Notes: generated by a model from the sequence alone, not told the origin. A DNA stretch of 64,000 bases from Pseudomonas sp. J452 (GCF_024666525.1 NZ_CP088294.1:3534001-3598000); one strand, 5' to 3'; positions 46,885-55,009 are shown, numbered from the stretch's first letter. Numbers and translations: made by a program.

Positions 46885-47406
46885 TTACTGCGGATTAATT
46901 AGCGAACTAATATTAGATATGTCCGGAAAGTTTTGCTCATGCCAAAATACAACAGTTCCATTCAACAGGTGTGACATGCCATATGTTATAGCCCCTCCAC
47001 CTCCTGGCCGATAGTGCTCGGATATATCCACAACGCCTGTAACCTGAAAAATATCTGCAGGCTTTTTATTACCTGGCTTGGGAATCCAAATTCCTAGAGA
47101 TCTTAGATCTTTGAAGTCCGGATATACTTTTGTTCTCTCGAATTCCTCTGCAGGAGGCCCTATCAACTGAACTACTTTCCCACTTACCGCGGAAAAATAA
47201 TAGCCATCTTCATCTTCTGCAATCGCCTCGTAGGTGCCTTTGAGAAGGCCTCGACAATGTCTTATATCATCAAACATTCCCGCGTCATAGAAAACAACTA
47301 TATCGTTTTCTATTTTGAATTCTAATGCTTGTGCTGGTTTTTGTAGATTGCTTAAATTTGTACAGCCCGACAAGGCCAAAAACAGGATGATTATGTATTT
47401 CCCCAT
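46885..47406 (-). CDS. Lipoprotein of unknown function (cassette 6)
   Basis: 173 residues. A clear lipobox is seen (MGKYIIILFLALSGC, Cys15). The mature part is beta-rich with IKPGNKK- and GGGGAITYGMSHLL-like segments. The gene ends ~70 bases before its attC, unusually far for this array. Confidence 0.75.
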   Translation of the reverse strand: MGKYIIILFLALSGCTNLSNLQKPAQALEFKIENDIVVFYDAGMFDDIRHCRGLLKGTYEAIAEDEDGYYFSAVSGKVVQLIGPPAEEFERTKVYPDFKDLRSLGIWIPKPGNKKPADIFQVTGVVDISEHYRPGGGGAITYGMSHLLNGTVVFWHEQNFPDISNISSLINPQ

Positions 47407-47436
47407 GGATTAAATCCTTAGTGTAATAATTTCAAG

Positions 47437-47512
47437 GCCTAACGTTTGGTTAAGGGGCTGCGGAACGCAGTCCCGAGCGAGCGAAGCGAGCGGCTTGAAC
47501 CAGTTGTTAGGC
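47437..47512 (-). repeat. attC 7
   Basis: Cores at 47,437-47,443 and 47,506-47,512; stem CTGCG-ga-acGCAG type. Adjacent to a ~45-bp module shared with attC 10 and attC 21. Confidence 0.92.
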
Positions 47513-47701
47513 AGCGGGCATCGAGTCGAACGCAGGTAATGAATACCGCACTGTGGCCAACCTGCAATTCTCTTGCAAGCACCTGATTCGTTTTTGCTGG
47601 GAACTCAATCCCTACGATATTGAAGGCCGCGCCTAGGCTAGAGCGGGCTAACGGCTTAAAAGCGCAATGATGGCGCGTACATTCTTTTTTTGGGAGCTCA
47701 T

Positions 47702-47806
47702 TCATGCAAGCTGTCCGGCCCGTACGATGATCAAGTGTGGAATTTGAAAAGCAGCACATGAGTTAGAGCGGGCTAACGACTGAACAGCAAAATGAAAGAC
47801 TTCCAT
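47702..47806 (-). CDS. Very short ORF of a module cassette (cassette 7)
   Basis: 34 codons from ATG 47,806 (MEVFHFAVQSLARSN...). The start region, including AAAGGATG upstream and the codons for MEVFH, is almost identical to the start region of cassette 21 (55,718). Downstream the two diverge. An overlapping frame (47,439-47,759, 106 residues) reads through the attC. Either this cassette carries a truncated gene or its function is not protein coding. Confidence 0.4.
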   Translation of the reverse strand: MEVFHFAVQSLARSNSCAAFQIPHLIIVRAGQLA

Positions 47807-47834
47807 GCCCGTACATCCTTTAATTGCTGTTGCC

Positions 47835-47910
47835 GCCTAACGATTAAGCTAAGGGGCCGGCTTCGCCGGTCCCAGCGAACGGAGTGAGCGCTTTGAGCGC
47901 ATTGTTATGC
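47835..47910 (-). repeat. attC 8 (second attC family)
   Basis: Cores at 47,835-47,841 and 47,904-47,910. Second family: arm CGATTAAGCTAAGG, stem CCGGC-tt-cGCCGGT, and CGCTTTGAGCGCATTGTTA on the right. Confidence 0.92.
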
Positions 47911-48327
47911 GCTTTGCACTGAACTGCTTTGCTTGTGTAGATAAATGCATACGCCTGCTAGAACTACTAGAGCAATTACATAGCCGCCAATTATGACTAT
48001 TGATGCTGATTGGAAAGCGGATTGAAAAGTGGTGTTCTCTGCTTTCATTATAAAGTAAACAGCTCCGAAGCTGGCGCCAGAAGTTGTGCCACAAGCTAGG
48101 GCTCCGGCGTAGCCAAGCAAAATTAACAACTGATTTTTTAGCTTGTTGCTTTTGAAGATTAGTAATGCGGCAAAGAAAAGCCATGAAACAAGTGCTGCGC
48201 TAGAGAAAAGTCCAAGATTCATGGCCCAATAATGCAGCTCACGATCTCCCACTGGTGAGGTATAAATGGCCAGTAAGGTCGTGAATGTTGCAATTCCGCC
48301 AGTGATGATAAGGTTGGCTGAGCGCAT
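47905..48327 (-). CDS. Four-helix membrane protein (cassette 8)
   Basis: 140 residues with four predicted membrane helices (LIITGGIATFTTLLAIY; GLFSSAALVSWLFFAALLIF; LLILLGYAGALACG; SIVIIGGYVIALVVLAGV). Ribosome site AAGGAA before ATG 48,327. Stop in the attC core. Function unknown. Confidence 0.75.
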   Translation of the reverse strand: MRSANLIITGGIATFTTLLAIYTSPVGDRELHYWAMNLGLFSSAALVSWLFFAALLIFKSNKLKNQLLILLGYAGALACGTTSGASFGAVYFIMKAENTTFQSAFQSASIVIIGGYVIALVVLAGVCIYLHKQSSSVQSA

Positions 48328-48340
48328 AAATTTCCTTAGT

Positions 48341-48416
48341 GCATAACGTTTGGTTAAGGGGCGGGCTTTAGCCCGTCCCAGAGAGCGAAGCGAACGGTTT
48401 GAACCGCTTGTTAGGC
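48341..48416 (-). repeat. attC 9
   Basis: Cores at 48,341-48,347 and 48,410-48,416; stem GCGGGC-ttta-GCCCGT. Confidence 0.92.
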
Positions 48417-48998
48417 CAGCCGTTGCACACTCAAACTATTTGATAAGACATAAGCGGACATTGTGTCCCGCTTGAGGCTAACCTTTGGGTTAGTGGGGTG
48501 TCCATTTGGAGTTTTTTGAGAGGTAGCGTGAAGATGGATCAGAAGGATATCTCCTGGACATCCTGCGTTTTTGTATATTGAATTTATTTCGCAAATTCTT
48601 TTTTCAAGGTGGTCATTCTCTTTGTAATAAGGTAGGGATGTAAATATCAAAACCTTGTACTCTGATTGGATGACAAGGAGTTTTGCAAAGTCTTCAAATA
48701 CATTTCTCTTCAAATATCCTTGAGCTCCACCTCCTTCACCTCCGAGTTCTGACTCCGCCACCAATATAACTTTGAAATCGCCAGCATTAGAGTCTTCGCC
48801 AAGTTTGCGTGGATTTCTGGTTGAGACGAAAATATCAACTAAGAACTCTTTCTCTTTGCTCGAAGGCGCAACGAAATAATTACTAAATTCGCTCGCAAAG
48901 AACGTCTTTATTTTCTTAGTGATTTCAGGGGTCTTCTCATCGACCTCAGAGGCGATTTCATCGCGAAATTTAGTGAATAGGTCGTTGTATTCAATCAC
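48411..48998 (-). CDS. Hypothetical protein, possible nuclease-like fold (cassette 9)
   Basis: 195 residues, soluble. A helical N-terminus is followed by LVDIFVSTRNPRKLGEDSNA and FKVILVAESELGGEGGGAQG, then VFEDFAKLLVIQSEYKVLIF. The Asp...Glu-x-Glu strand pattern with a following helix and strand resembles restriction-endonuclease-like folds, but the usual Lys is not in place, so this is only a suggestion. Stop in the attC core. Confidence 0.6.
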   Translation of the reverse strand: MIEYNDLFTKFRDEIASEVDEKTPEITKKIKTFFASEFSNYFVAPSSKEKEFLVDIFVSTRNPRKLGEDSNAGDFKVILVAESELGGEGGGAQGYLKRNVFEDFAKLLVIQSEYKVLIFTSLPYYKENDHLEKRICEINSIYKNAGCPGDILLIHLHATSQKTPNGHPTNPKVSLKRDTMSAYVLSNSLSVQRLA

Positions 48999-49035
48999 GA
49001 TTCATCCCTAAGAAGAGTGAGATATTGGGCGGGTG

Positions 49036-49111
49036 GCCTAACGTTTGGTTAAGGGGCTGCGGAACGCAGTCCCGAGTGAGCGAAGCGAACGACTTGAACC
49101 ATTTGTTAGGC
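49036..49111 (-). repeat. attC 10
   Basis: Cores at 49,036-49,042 and 49,105-49,111; stem CTGCG-ga-acGCAG type. Next to the module shared with attC 7 and 21. Confidence 0.92.
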
Positions 49112-49317
49112 AGCGGGCATCGAGTCGGACACAGGTAATGAATACCGCACTGTGGCTAACCCGAAACGGCCTTGCAAGCAGCGCATTGGTTTTTGCTGGG
49201 AACTCATTGCTGCTATCTGTCCAGGCCGATACGGAGGTACAGGTAGAAGACCTTGGCGCGGTGTGTGGGCGATAGCCAAGAAGAAGGTGCGTCAGGTAAA
49301 ACGGGGACGCCACCAAC

Positions 49318-49533
49318 TCAAAGCCCTCGCAAAGATCCTGTGAATTTGCCACAAGTGCAGCTATGTGTTGTAGCGCTGCCTTTGTGCACAAAGGTAATAA
49401 TTGAGCCACACGAGTTACAGCGAGAAGCGCATGTACCAGTTCGTTGGAATTCGTCGCAAGCTTCGATAAACAACTCTCGATCAGGTGCGGACAAGGGCGG
49501 CCTCGACTTTAGCCGCGATTCATTGATGGCCAT
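49318..49533 (-). CDS. Small Cys-rich, zinc-ribbon-like protein (cassette 10)
   Basis: 71 residues. Two Cys pairs (CNSCGS ... HSCTCGKF), about 17 residues apart, suggest a zinc ribbon. The only Shine-Dalgarno-like bases before ATG 49,533 are the AGG of the preceding attC core, eight bases away. The gene ends ~200 bases before its attC; the intervening stretch holds the module shared with two other cassettes. Confidence 0.6.
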   Translation of the reverse strand: MAINESRLKSRPPLSAPDRELFIEACDEFQRTGTCASRCNSCGSIITFVHKGSATTHSCTCGKFTGSLRGL

Positions 49534-49540
49534 GATTGCT

Positions 49541-49617
49541 GCCTAACGTTTGGTTAAGGGGCCGGCTTTAGCCGGTCCCGAGTGAGCGAAGCGAACGGCT
49601 TGAACCATTTGTTAGCC
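49541..49617 (-). repeat. attC 11
   Basis: Cores at 49,541-49,547 and 49,611-49,617; stem GCCGGC-ttta-GCCGGT. Confidence 0.92.
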
Positions 49618-49618
49618 A

Positions 49619-50074
49619 TTAGACGCGTAGAAGTGCGCCGCAGTACAGAACTGTGCTGCATAAAAACACCTGATTGATCAGGAATCCAATTCCGAAACCT
49701 AAAGCACCTGCGGCAAATGCTAGTGCCGGCCTATAGTGCTTTGAAAGCCGACTGATGATGCCCGTGAGTAGTAGGCCAATAGCTGCGCCAGGTAATGAGA
49801 ATATATGTCCTAGCACCAGTAGGTCGGTTGTGGCTGATGGTGTCCAATTAGCTCGTATGTAAAATCCAAAAGTTAGCGCTGCAGCGAGGATCGCCCCTGA
49901 GATAAATAGAGGTTTTGCTTTTACAAGTGCTGCGAGGATAAAAATTCCTAGAAAGACTGACGCGTAGTACCAGTGCCCGATAAAAAGAACATCGCCTTTT
50001 GTTAGGGTGATGGTCATGATACCGGCGAGGACCATTGCTGTGATGATTGCGTCCGTGCGTAGTGTCAGATTCAT
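49619..50074 (-). CDS. Small membrane protein (cassette 11)
   Basis: 151 residues with about five predicted membrane helices (IITAMVLAGIMTITLT; WYYASVFLGIFILAALV; LFISGAILAAALTFGFYI; LPGAAIGLLLTGII; LAFAAGALGFGIGFLI). Function unknown. Confidence 0.75.
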   Translation of the reverse strand: MNLTLRTDAIITAMVLAGIMTITLTKGDVLFIGHWYYASVFLGIFILAALVKAKPLFISGAILAAALTFGFYIRANWTPSATTDLLVLGHIFSLPGAAIGLLLTGIISRLSKHYRPALAFAAGALGFGIGFLINQVFLCSTVLYCGALLRV

Positions 50075-50080
50075 ATTAGT

Positions 50081-50156
50081 GGCTAACGTTTGGTTAAGGG
50101 GCTGCGGAACGCAGTCCCGAGCGAGCGAAGCGAGTGGCTTGAACCAGTTGTTATGT
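50081..50156 (-). repeat. attC 12
   Basis: Cores at 50,081-50,087 and 50,150-50,156; stem CTGCG-ga-acGCAG type. Confidence 0.92.
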
Positions 50157-50158
50157 GC

Positions 50159-50593
50159 TCACTGTACGCATGAGTCACAGCCCAGTGTGATACTTTTCAG
50201 CTGTTCTATACGGCCTAGATTAAGTTTTGCCGTGCAGGCTTTATAGAATAGGTCAACTTGTGATGTTGGGTCTCGAAATGCGAGCCCAGGTACTGATTGA
50301 ACTTTGCACTCACTATGCCTGAATGAAGTCCATTTTTCTTGCGCATCATTTAACAGCTCAATATCGCGTTTTACTTTTTCTTGGATGTTTGCAAGAGTTT
50401 CGTCTAAGGATTTTTGTGATTCAGTATCAAAGTAAATTATGCATTGGTTTATTGTTATTGTTTCACTAATATCGAAGCACTCGCGCGGCTCCCGGGCGGA
50501 ATAGAGTCTTCCGTTGCCTATATCTTTTACGTACTCGATTGCGTTGGCATTTAAAGACGTAATAAATAGAGCAAGGACTTTGAGAATTTTCAT
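50159..50593 (-). CDS. LprI/DUF1311-like exported protein (cassette 12)
   Basis: 144 residues with a signal peptide (MKILKVLALFITSLNANA). The mature part has DUF1311 features: a helical stretch with LLNDAQEKWTSFRHSEC (Trp...Arg...Cys pattern), then LFYKACTAKLNLGRIEQL. LprI family members can inhibit lysozyme, but most DUF1311 proteins are uncharacterised. Periplasmic. Confidence 0.75.
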   Translation of the reverse strand: MKILKVLALFITSLNANAIEYVKDIGNGRLYSAREPRECFDISETITINQCIIYFDTESQKSLDETLANIQEKVKRDIELLNDAQEKWTSFRHSECKVQSVPGLAFRDPTSQVDLFYKACTAKLNLGRIEQLKSITLGCDSCVQ

Positions 50594-50620
50594 GGCTAAA
50601 TCCGTTGTCTGCCAGTGGGT

Positions 50621-50697
50621 ACATAACGTTTGGTTAAGGGGCCGGCTTTAGCCGGTCCCGAGTGAGCGAAGCGAACGGCTTGAACCATTAGTTAGAG
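50621..50697 (-). repeat. attC 13
   Basis: Cores at 50,621-50,627 and 50,691-50,697; stem GCCGGC-ttta-GCCGGT. Confidence 0.92.
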
Positions 50698-50717
50698 ATA
50701 CCCATGGAATATGTTTT

Positions 50718-51269
50718 TTAATTTTTTTGCTTTTGAATTTTTGCTTTGACGGTGACGCACAGTGCTAGAAAGGCAATTGACGGAACTAGAGTTAGCGAGA
50801 GTTTAATAAGAATTTCTATTATGCTTGGTGCTATTGTCGGGTGAAGCCAAAAATCTGTATCGAAGATACTTTTTCCGGATATTTGCCTAAGAATTTCAAT
50901 TGCGCCTGTTATCGCTAATGTTTGATACGCAAGTTGTGTAGCCCCATAAGCTATTGCAAAAAAATAGTACCTTGAAAAATTATGGCTGTTTCGGGCTGTA
51001 AAAAGTATGAATATAAGAATGGCGATGCTGGAAAAAACTCTGAAATAAGCGATTTCGAATGGGATGGCTTTGATGTACATGTAATGAAATATTGAAATTT
51101 TAGCTGCTTGTGCTAGTGAGTCATTATGAGTAACAAGTAAGTGGCTGAAGTCTTTTGTCAGCATGTAGGAGGTAGTGATAGATAGTAAAAGTAATAGAAT
51201 ATTTAAGCTTGGAGAGTTTGTTGTTGTGCCGCCGTCTTCATATGTGGGTGTTCTGAATGGGTTGTGCAC
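50718..51269 (-). CDS. Membrane protein (cassette 13)
   Basis: 183 residues, about four predicted membrane helices (LNILLLLLSITTSYML; RVFSSIAILIFILFTA; YYFFAIAYGATQLAYQ; LVPSIAFLALCVTV). It starts with the NPFRTPTYED-type N-terminus shared by many small membrane proteins. Function unknown. Confidence 0.72.
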   Translation of the reverse strand: MHNPFRTPTYEDGGTTTNSPSLNILLLLLSITTSYMLTKDFSHLLVTHNDSLAQAAKISIFHYMYIKAIPFEIAYFRVFSSIAILIFILFTARNSHNFSRYYFFAIAYGATQLAYQTLAITGAIEILRQISGKSIFDTDFWLHPTIAPSIIEILIKLSLTLVPSIAFLALCVTVKAKIQKQKN

Positions 51270-51279
51270 GAAATATGAT

Positions 51280-51356
51280 CTCTAACGTTTGGTTAAGGGG
51301 CCGGCTTTAGCCGGTCCCGAGTGAGCGAAGCGAGCGACTTGAACCATTTGTTAGCG
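51280..51356 (-). repeat. attC 14
   Basis: Cores at 51,280-51,286 (GTTAGAG on minus) and 51,350-51,356; stem GCCGGC-ttta-GCCGGT. Confidence 0.92.
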
Positions 51357-51824
51357 GTGATACCACGTGGCATTTTTGATTTTTCCTGCCGGTGTGTATT
51401 TTTTAAGAAGCTCAGCCATTTCTGCTAAATTTTCGTACCCTTCAAAGCGTAAATTGCTGAAAGATTTAGTGGTTAGCAGAAGAGATTTTATATTTCCTTT
51501 CGCGCTCTGAATTCTCAGGCTTTCTATATCCGATAACGGCATGCTTACAACGGCGCCTTTGTGCGATATATCGATTTTGTTTTCAGATTCAATGATGGCT
51601 ACGATCGGGTAGGATGAGTCATTGTTTTTTATGCTTTTATATGCGCCGGGCAAATGCTTTATGAGTAGTAAGGTGATAGTTGCAGCTAATATTTTGTGAT
51701 AAAAGCTGTCGCTGGCAATAAACATCCAGGCGGCAACTGCAATTATGCCGACCACCAGTAATGCGGCAAGTATGGTTTTTCGTTTGCCGCTACGTTTGTA
51801 TTTTTCGGATACGTAGAAATTCAT
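51351..51824 (-). CDS. Membrane protein with soluble C-terminal domain (cassette 14)
   Basis: 157 residues from ATG 51,824 (MNFYVSEKYKRSG); the open frame continues upstream only through the preceding attC, so that extension is discarded. Two membrane helices (TILAALLVVGIIAVAAWMFI; ILAATITLLLI) are followed by a beta-rich domain (AIIESENKIDISHKGAVVSM) like those in PH/YcxB-type proteins. Stop in the attC core. Confidence 0.72.
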   Translation of the reverse strand: MNFYVSEKYKRSGKRKTILAALLVVGIIAVAAWMFIASDSFYHKILAATITLLLIKHLPGAYKSIKNNDSSYPIVAIIESENKIDISHKGAVVSMPLSDIESLRIQSAKGNIKSLLLTTKSFSNLRFEGYENLAEMAELLKKYTPAGKIKNATWYHR

Positions 51825-51830
51825 ATATAC

Positions 51831-51905
51831 CGCTAACGTTTGGTTAAGGGGCCGGCTCTGCCGGTCCCAGAGAGCGAAGCGAACGATTTGAACCACTAGT
51901 TAGGC
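51831..51905 (-). repeat. attC 15
   Basis: Cores at 51,831-51,837 and 51,899-51,905; stem GCCGGC-tct-GCCGGT, one base shorter than the common form. Confidence 0.92.
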
Positions 51906-52226
51906 ATTTCTGATCGAGCGCGATTTCATGTGTTTGCAAAACCTTGTGCCTCAAGCGAACGCAGAACGCTGCCCATTTTTGAAAACGATGCTAAGCGAAA
52001 GCCGAACCGCCGGCATTTTTCAAAATAGCGCTGAACGTGATTCGAGCGCTGCGCGATAAATTGTTAATTTGTGCCTGCCGATTATTCAAGCTTGAAATCC
52101 TTTTAAAGCACGAATTGAATTGAATAGTAAAAACGCCTTGCGGTGGAACTGATTAGCGTAAAGCGTGAAAACCCGATAGCGATATTGAAAACGATACAAA
52201 ACCAACAAAGAAAACTAACGGAGTGG
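51906..52226 (-). other. Cassette 15 without a clear gene
   Basis: 321 bases with no ATG/GTG frame over 60 codons on either strand. The best small candidate is TTG 52,089 to TAG 51,991 on the minus strand (32 residues, NNRQAQINNLSRSARITF...), with AAGGA eight bases upstream. The cassette may instead carry a promoter or a small RNA. Confidence 0.45.
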
Positions 52227-52303
52227 GCCTAACGTTTGGTTAAGGGGCCGGCTTTAGCCGGTCCCTAGTGAGCGAAGCGAACGACTTGAACCACTTGTTA
52301 GGC
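52227..52303 (-). repeat. attC 16
   Basis: Cores at 52,227-52,233 and 52,297-52,303; stem GCCGGC-ttta-GCCGGT. Confidence 0.92.
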
Positions 52304-52666
52304 ATTTTTCACTGGTGCTGAGCCAGGCCCTGCTTCTAAACCCGAGGGATCTGACATAAGAAGGTCTTCAAAAAGCATAGCCGCCTCATTTGGATCAATT
52401 CCAGGATCATCCATTTTGTAGAGAGTGCTAAAAACTGCCTCATAAGACGCCATGCGATAAAGAAGTGAAAGATCGCGCCTTGATGCCCCCAAAGACAATA
52501 GTCGCTTCAAAGCTGGACCGACATCTCCGAATGGGCCGTTAGGTTCTTCCTGCGATGCATCAATAGAGTTTTCGATCCACTCTTCCTGCATGGGTGAATT
52601 AATAATCTCCCTCCACAGTAGATCTAAGAATTCTTCACGAGATGGATATTCTTCGAAATCGTCCAT
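52298..52666 (-). CDS. Small acidic hypothetical protein (cassette 16)
   Basis: 122 residues, acidic and mainly helical (DDFEEYPSREEFLDLLWREI; GPALKRLLSLGASRRDLSLL; DPNEAAMLFEDLLM). No signal peptide or membrane segment. Stop in the attC core. No family recognised; the composition resembles small regulators or immunity proteins but that is not evidence of function. Confidence 0.65.
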   Translation of the reverse strand: MDDFEEYPSREEFLDLLWREIINSPMQEEWIENSIDASQEEPNGPFGDVGPALKRLLSLGASRRDLSLLYRMASYEAVFSTLYKMDDPGIDPNEAAMLFEDLLMSDPSGLEAGPGSAPVKNA

Positions 52667-52684
52667 GTTGTAATAGTCTCGTAT

Positions 52685-52761
52685 GCCTAACGATTAAGCT
52701 AAGGGGCCGGCTTTAGCCGGTCCCAGCGAACGAAGTGAGCGCTTTGAGCGCATTGTTAGCT
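52685..52761 (-). repeat. attC 17 (second attC family)
   Basis: Cores at 52,685-52,691 and 52,755-52,761; second-family arms (CGATTAAGCTAAGG) with stem GCCGGC-ttta-GCCGGT. Confidence 0.92.
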
Positions 52762-53310
52762 CCCAACTCGCATGATACGGAATCCGAGCATCGACTCTTT
52801 CCCTGATATGGTAACTCGGGTGCCTTTATGCCAATTTTTGTCAATGTCTCGATCTTTAATGCAGAGCCCCTTGTCTAGTAGGGATACCGAGGCTTCGCGA
52901 AACTTAACCTCAGTGCCGCATTTACTGGATGGATTTATATTATCTACGGAGGAAATTGTTAACTCCTTTTTAACCTCCTCTCCGATAGCAGATGTTGTAA
53001 GCGCGGGGATGACTCTATAGAAAGCTTGATAGGCAGCGGACGAGAACACAATTAGTCCGAGCACACCCATAATTTGCTTTTTCAAATTTTGCTGCGGGAT
53101 ACGCCAAGGCCTCATCCCGGCCAAGCATGTGAAGATATAAAATACCGTCGTGTAGTAGAGAAAAAACAGGGCTGCCGCATAAACCCAAAGCGTTTCGCTG
53201 GGTATGAACCAAATGTGCATAGAGGGGAATGCTCCAAATCCTATTAGGACTGGAGCAAACAGCAATGCGGTGCTTGTGATTGCTATAATTGAGTTTCGAC
53301 TAAATTTCAT
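52756..53310 (-). CDS. Membrane protein with soluble C-terminus (cassette 17)
   Basis: 184 residues: three predicted membrane helices (IIAITSTALLFAPVLIG; LWVYAAALFFLYYTTVFYIF; IMGVLGLIVFSSAAY) and a ~75-residue C-terminal domain with two cysteines (SSKCGTEVKF; DKGLCIKDRD). Stop in the attC core. Function unknown. Confidence 0.72.
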   Translation of the reverse strand: MKFSRNSIIAITSTALLFAPVLIGFGAFPSMHIWFIPSETLWVYAAALFFLYYTTVFYIFTCLAGMRPWRIPQQNLKKQIMGVLGLIVFSSAAYQAFYRVIPALTTSAIGEEVKKELTISSVDNINPSSKCGTEVKFREASVSLLDKGLCIKDRDIDKNWHKGTRVTISGKESMLGFRIMRVGS

Positions 53311-53314
53311 TGGG

Positions 53315-53390
53315 TGCTAACGTTTGGTTAAGGGGCGGGCTTTAGCCCGTCCCAGTGAGCGAAGCGAGCGATTTGAACCATTTGTTAAGC
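53315..53390 (-). repeat. attC 18
   Basis: Cores at 53,315-53,321 and 53,384-53,390 (GTTAAGC on plus); stem GCGGGC-ttta-GCCCGT. Confidence 0.9.
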
Positions 53391-53419
53391 GCCAACACTC
53401 CTTTAGTAAGCTCTTGGGT

Positions 53420-54355
53420 TTACTGTTGAGGCTTGCCAATATGTAAGACTTCACCAAGCAATAAATATGTATTTAGAAATAATGCTCTGGCTTCCTCGGC
53501 AGATACGTCACTATGTACGCCTGTTGATACTCGGTCGTAGAGGTTGGATAGATTTTGCCTGATTTTTGTTTTGCGCGACTTGCTTTCTATATTTTGATGT
53601 ACGTATGCATTGATTCTATTTTGATGCTTGTTCGCGCCAAGAGTTACGTCGTTACCGCCGATATTAATTGTTTCGTCTCTAGGTGGGAATATAGAGTCTG
53701 CAAAGGAATCTATGATTCTGCGGGTAGTTGTTAATGCCTGGCTTATAGACTCTGGATCTCCATCGGCTAGCCGAGACATTACAGATGGAATTTGCTCAAG
53801 AACATTTCCGCAGTGAGTTGAGATAAGGGTATCTACGTCTCTCTTATACTTTTCAAAAATTGATTCGGAAAGGTTGTCGAATTCTTTTTCGTAATAGACC
53901 TCAGAAACAAAGCTATGGAGCTTTGCTAAGACCCTACTTCGGATGCCGCTAAGAGTGGAAATATAGTTTGAGGTCGCCACAAGTTGCTGGCTGTGCATTT
54001 GCATGACTCGAAATGCCCAGTCTCCGCTAGTATCTGGAGTGGTCATTGTTCGGAGTTTTATATTCTCTGACTCAAGGGCGGCCTCATGTTGCGCTAAAGG
54101 CCCCCAGTAACCTTTCCCCTCTTTTTTATCTGTCCAGCGCCCAGTGAGCCCCATATATTTTAAGGAAATCTCGTTGGATGAGTTATATCCTTGCATTTCA
54201 AGTTTGATCCAGTACTTGACTTCGTCTGAGCCAACCCAGCGAGCTAGTCGTGACGCTTTAAGTAATAAGGATTCAGCTGGAATTCTACTCAGCTCAATAT
54301 CGTCAAGGAGTTCCTTAGCCAACTCCAAAATATGTTCGGATCTGCTTCGTTCCAC
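53420..54355 (-). CDS. AbiTii-domain phage-defence-type protein (cassette 18)
   Basis: 311 residues from GTG 54,355 with AAAGGAA upstream. The first ~65 residues match the AbiTii domain pattern: SEHILELAKELLDDIELS, then IPAESLLLKASRLARWVG, then EVKYWIKLEMQGY. The middle is helical; the C-terminal ~100 residues end in DRVSTGVHSDVSAEEARALF, an Arg...Gly-x-His arrangement like HEPN-type RNA-binding or nuclease domains. AbiTii proteins belong to abortive-infection systems, so this cassette probably protects against phage. The largest gene of the array. Confidence 0.8.
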   Translation of the reverse strand: MERSRSEHILELAKELLDDIELSRIPAESLLLKASRLARWVGSDEVKYWIKLEMQGYNSSNEISLKYMGLTGRWTDKKEGKGYWGPLAQHEAALESENIKLRTMTTPDTSGDWAFRVMQMHSQQLVATSNYISTLSGIRSRVLAKLHSFVSEVYYEKEFDNLSESIFEKYKRDVDTLISTHCGNVLEQIPSVMSRLADGDPESISQALTTTRRIIDSFADSIFPPRDETINIGGNDVTLGANKHQNRINAYVHQNIESKSRKTKIRQNLSNLYDRVSTGVHSDVSAEEARALFLNTYLLLGEVLHIGKPQQ

Positions 54356-54370
54356 GACATTTCCTTTGGG

Positions 54371-54446
54371 GCTTAACGTTTGGTTAAGGGGCGGGCTTTA
54401 GCCCGTCCCAGTGAGCGAAGCGAACGGTTTGAACCAGTTGTTAGCG
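54371..54446 (-). repeat. attC 19
   Basis: Cores at 54,371-54,377 and 54,440-54,446; stem GCGGGC-ttta-GCCCGT. Confidence 0.92.
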
Positions 54447-54914
54447 GTTCTCCGAGAGTTCAACTGCTTTGCCATCACCGAACCCATCATGTATCCATAC
54501 TTTCGCTGGAACAGCGTAACTCCAACCTCCAGCTTGCCACCAGCACTCAGCAAACCAATGTTTTGTAGTATTGGCTGCTAATGTGAGGCCGTTAAATTCT
54601 TCGTCAGAGAAATACCTTTCGTCGAATGGCTCAATATTTTCTAAGCCAACCGAGAGCTCCATGGCTCTGCCTGGAAAAATGGATGGGTCGCTGTGATCTA
54701 CTTTGTTATTTTCTCCACGGTAGTAAATCCACGCCGTTGGGGTATCAAGACCATCTTCACCAAGAAATATTTGAACCTCTGCATCTTTGACAGAATTTGG
54801 TACGGCGATAGAAAAAAGTTTTCTTAGTTCGTCAATAAGGTGTTGCGATGCGCGTTCTAAGCAGCGACGGTAGCGTGCTTGAAATTGTTCTTTATTGAGA
54901 CCGAATGGAATCAT
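54441..54914 (-). CDS. Hypothetical soluble protein (cassette 19)
   Basis: 157 residues, soluble, Trp-rich near the C-terminus (HWFAECWWQAGGWSYAVP), acidic overall. Stop in the attC core; no clear ribosome site. No family recognised. Confidence 0.68.
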   Translation of the reverse strand: MIPFGLNKEQFQARYRRCLERASQHLIDELRKLFSIAVPNSVKDAEVQIFLGEDGLDTPTAWIYYRGENNKVDHSDPSIFPGRAMELSVGLENIEPFDERYFSDEEFNGLTLAANTTKHWFAECWWQAGGWSYAVPAKVWIHDGFGDGKAVELSENR

Positions 54915-54924
54915 GTGTTGATAC

Positions 54925-55000
54925 CGCTAACGATTAAGCTAAGGGGCCGGCTTCGCCGGTCCCAGCGAACGGAGTGAGCGCTTTGAGCGCATTGTTAGGT
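54925..55000 (-). repeat. attC 20 (second attC family)
   Basis: Cores at 54,925-54,931 and 54,994-55,000; arms CGATTAAGCTAAGG and CGCTTTGAGCGCATTGTTA; stem CCGGC-tt-cGCCGGT. Confidence 0.92.
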
Positions 55001-55009
55001 TTCCTGGCA

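Noticed and set aside
47439..47759. 106-codon minus-strand frame through attC 7
   Set aside because: About a third of it is translation of the attC and the shared module; no ribosome site at its start.
49038..49409. 123-codon minus-strand frame through attC 10
   Set aside because: It reads across the attC and overlaps the better-supported zinc-ribbon-like gene in another frame.
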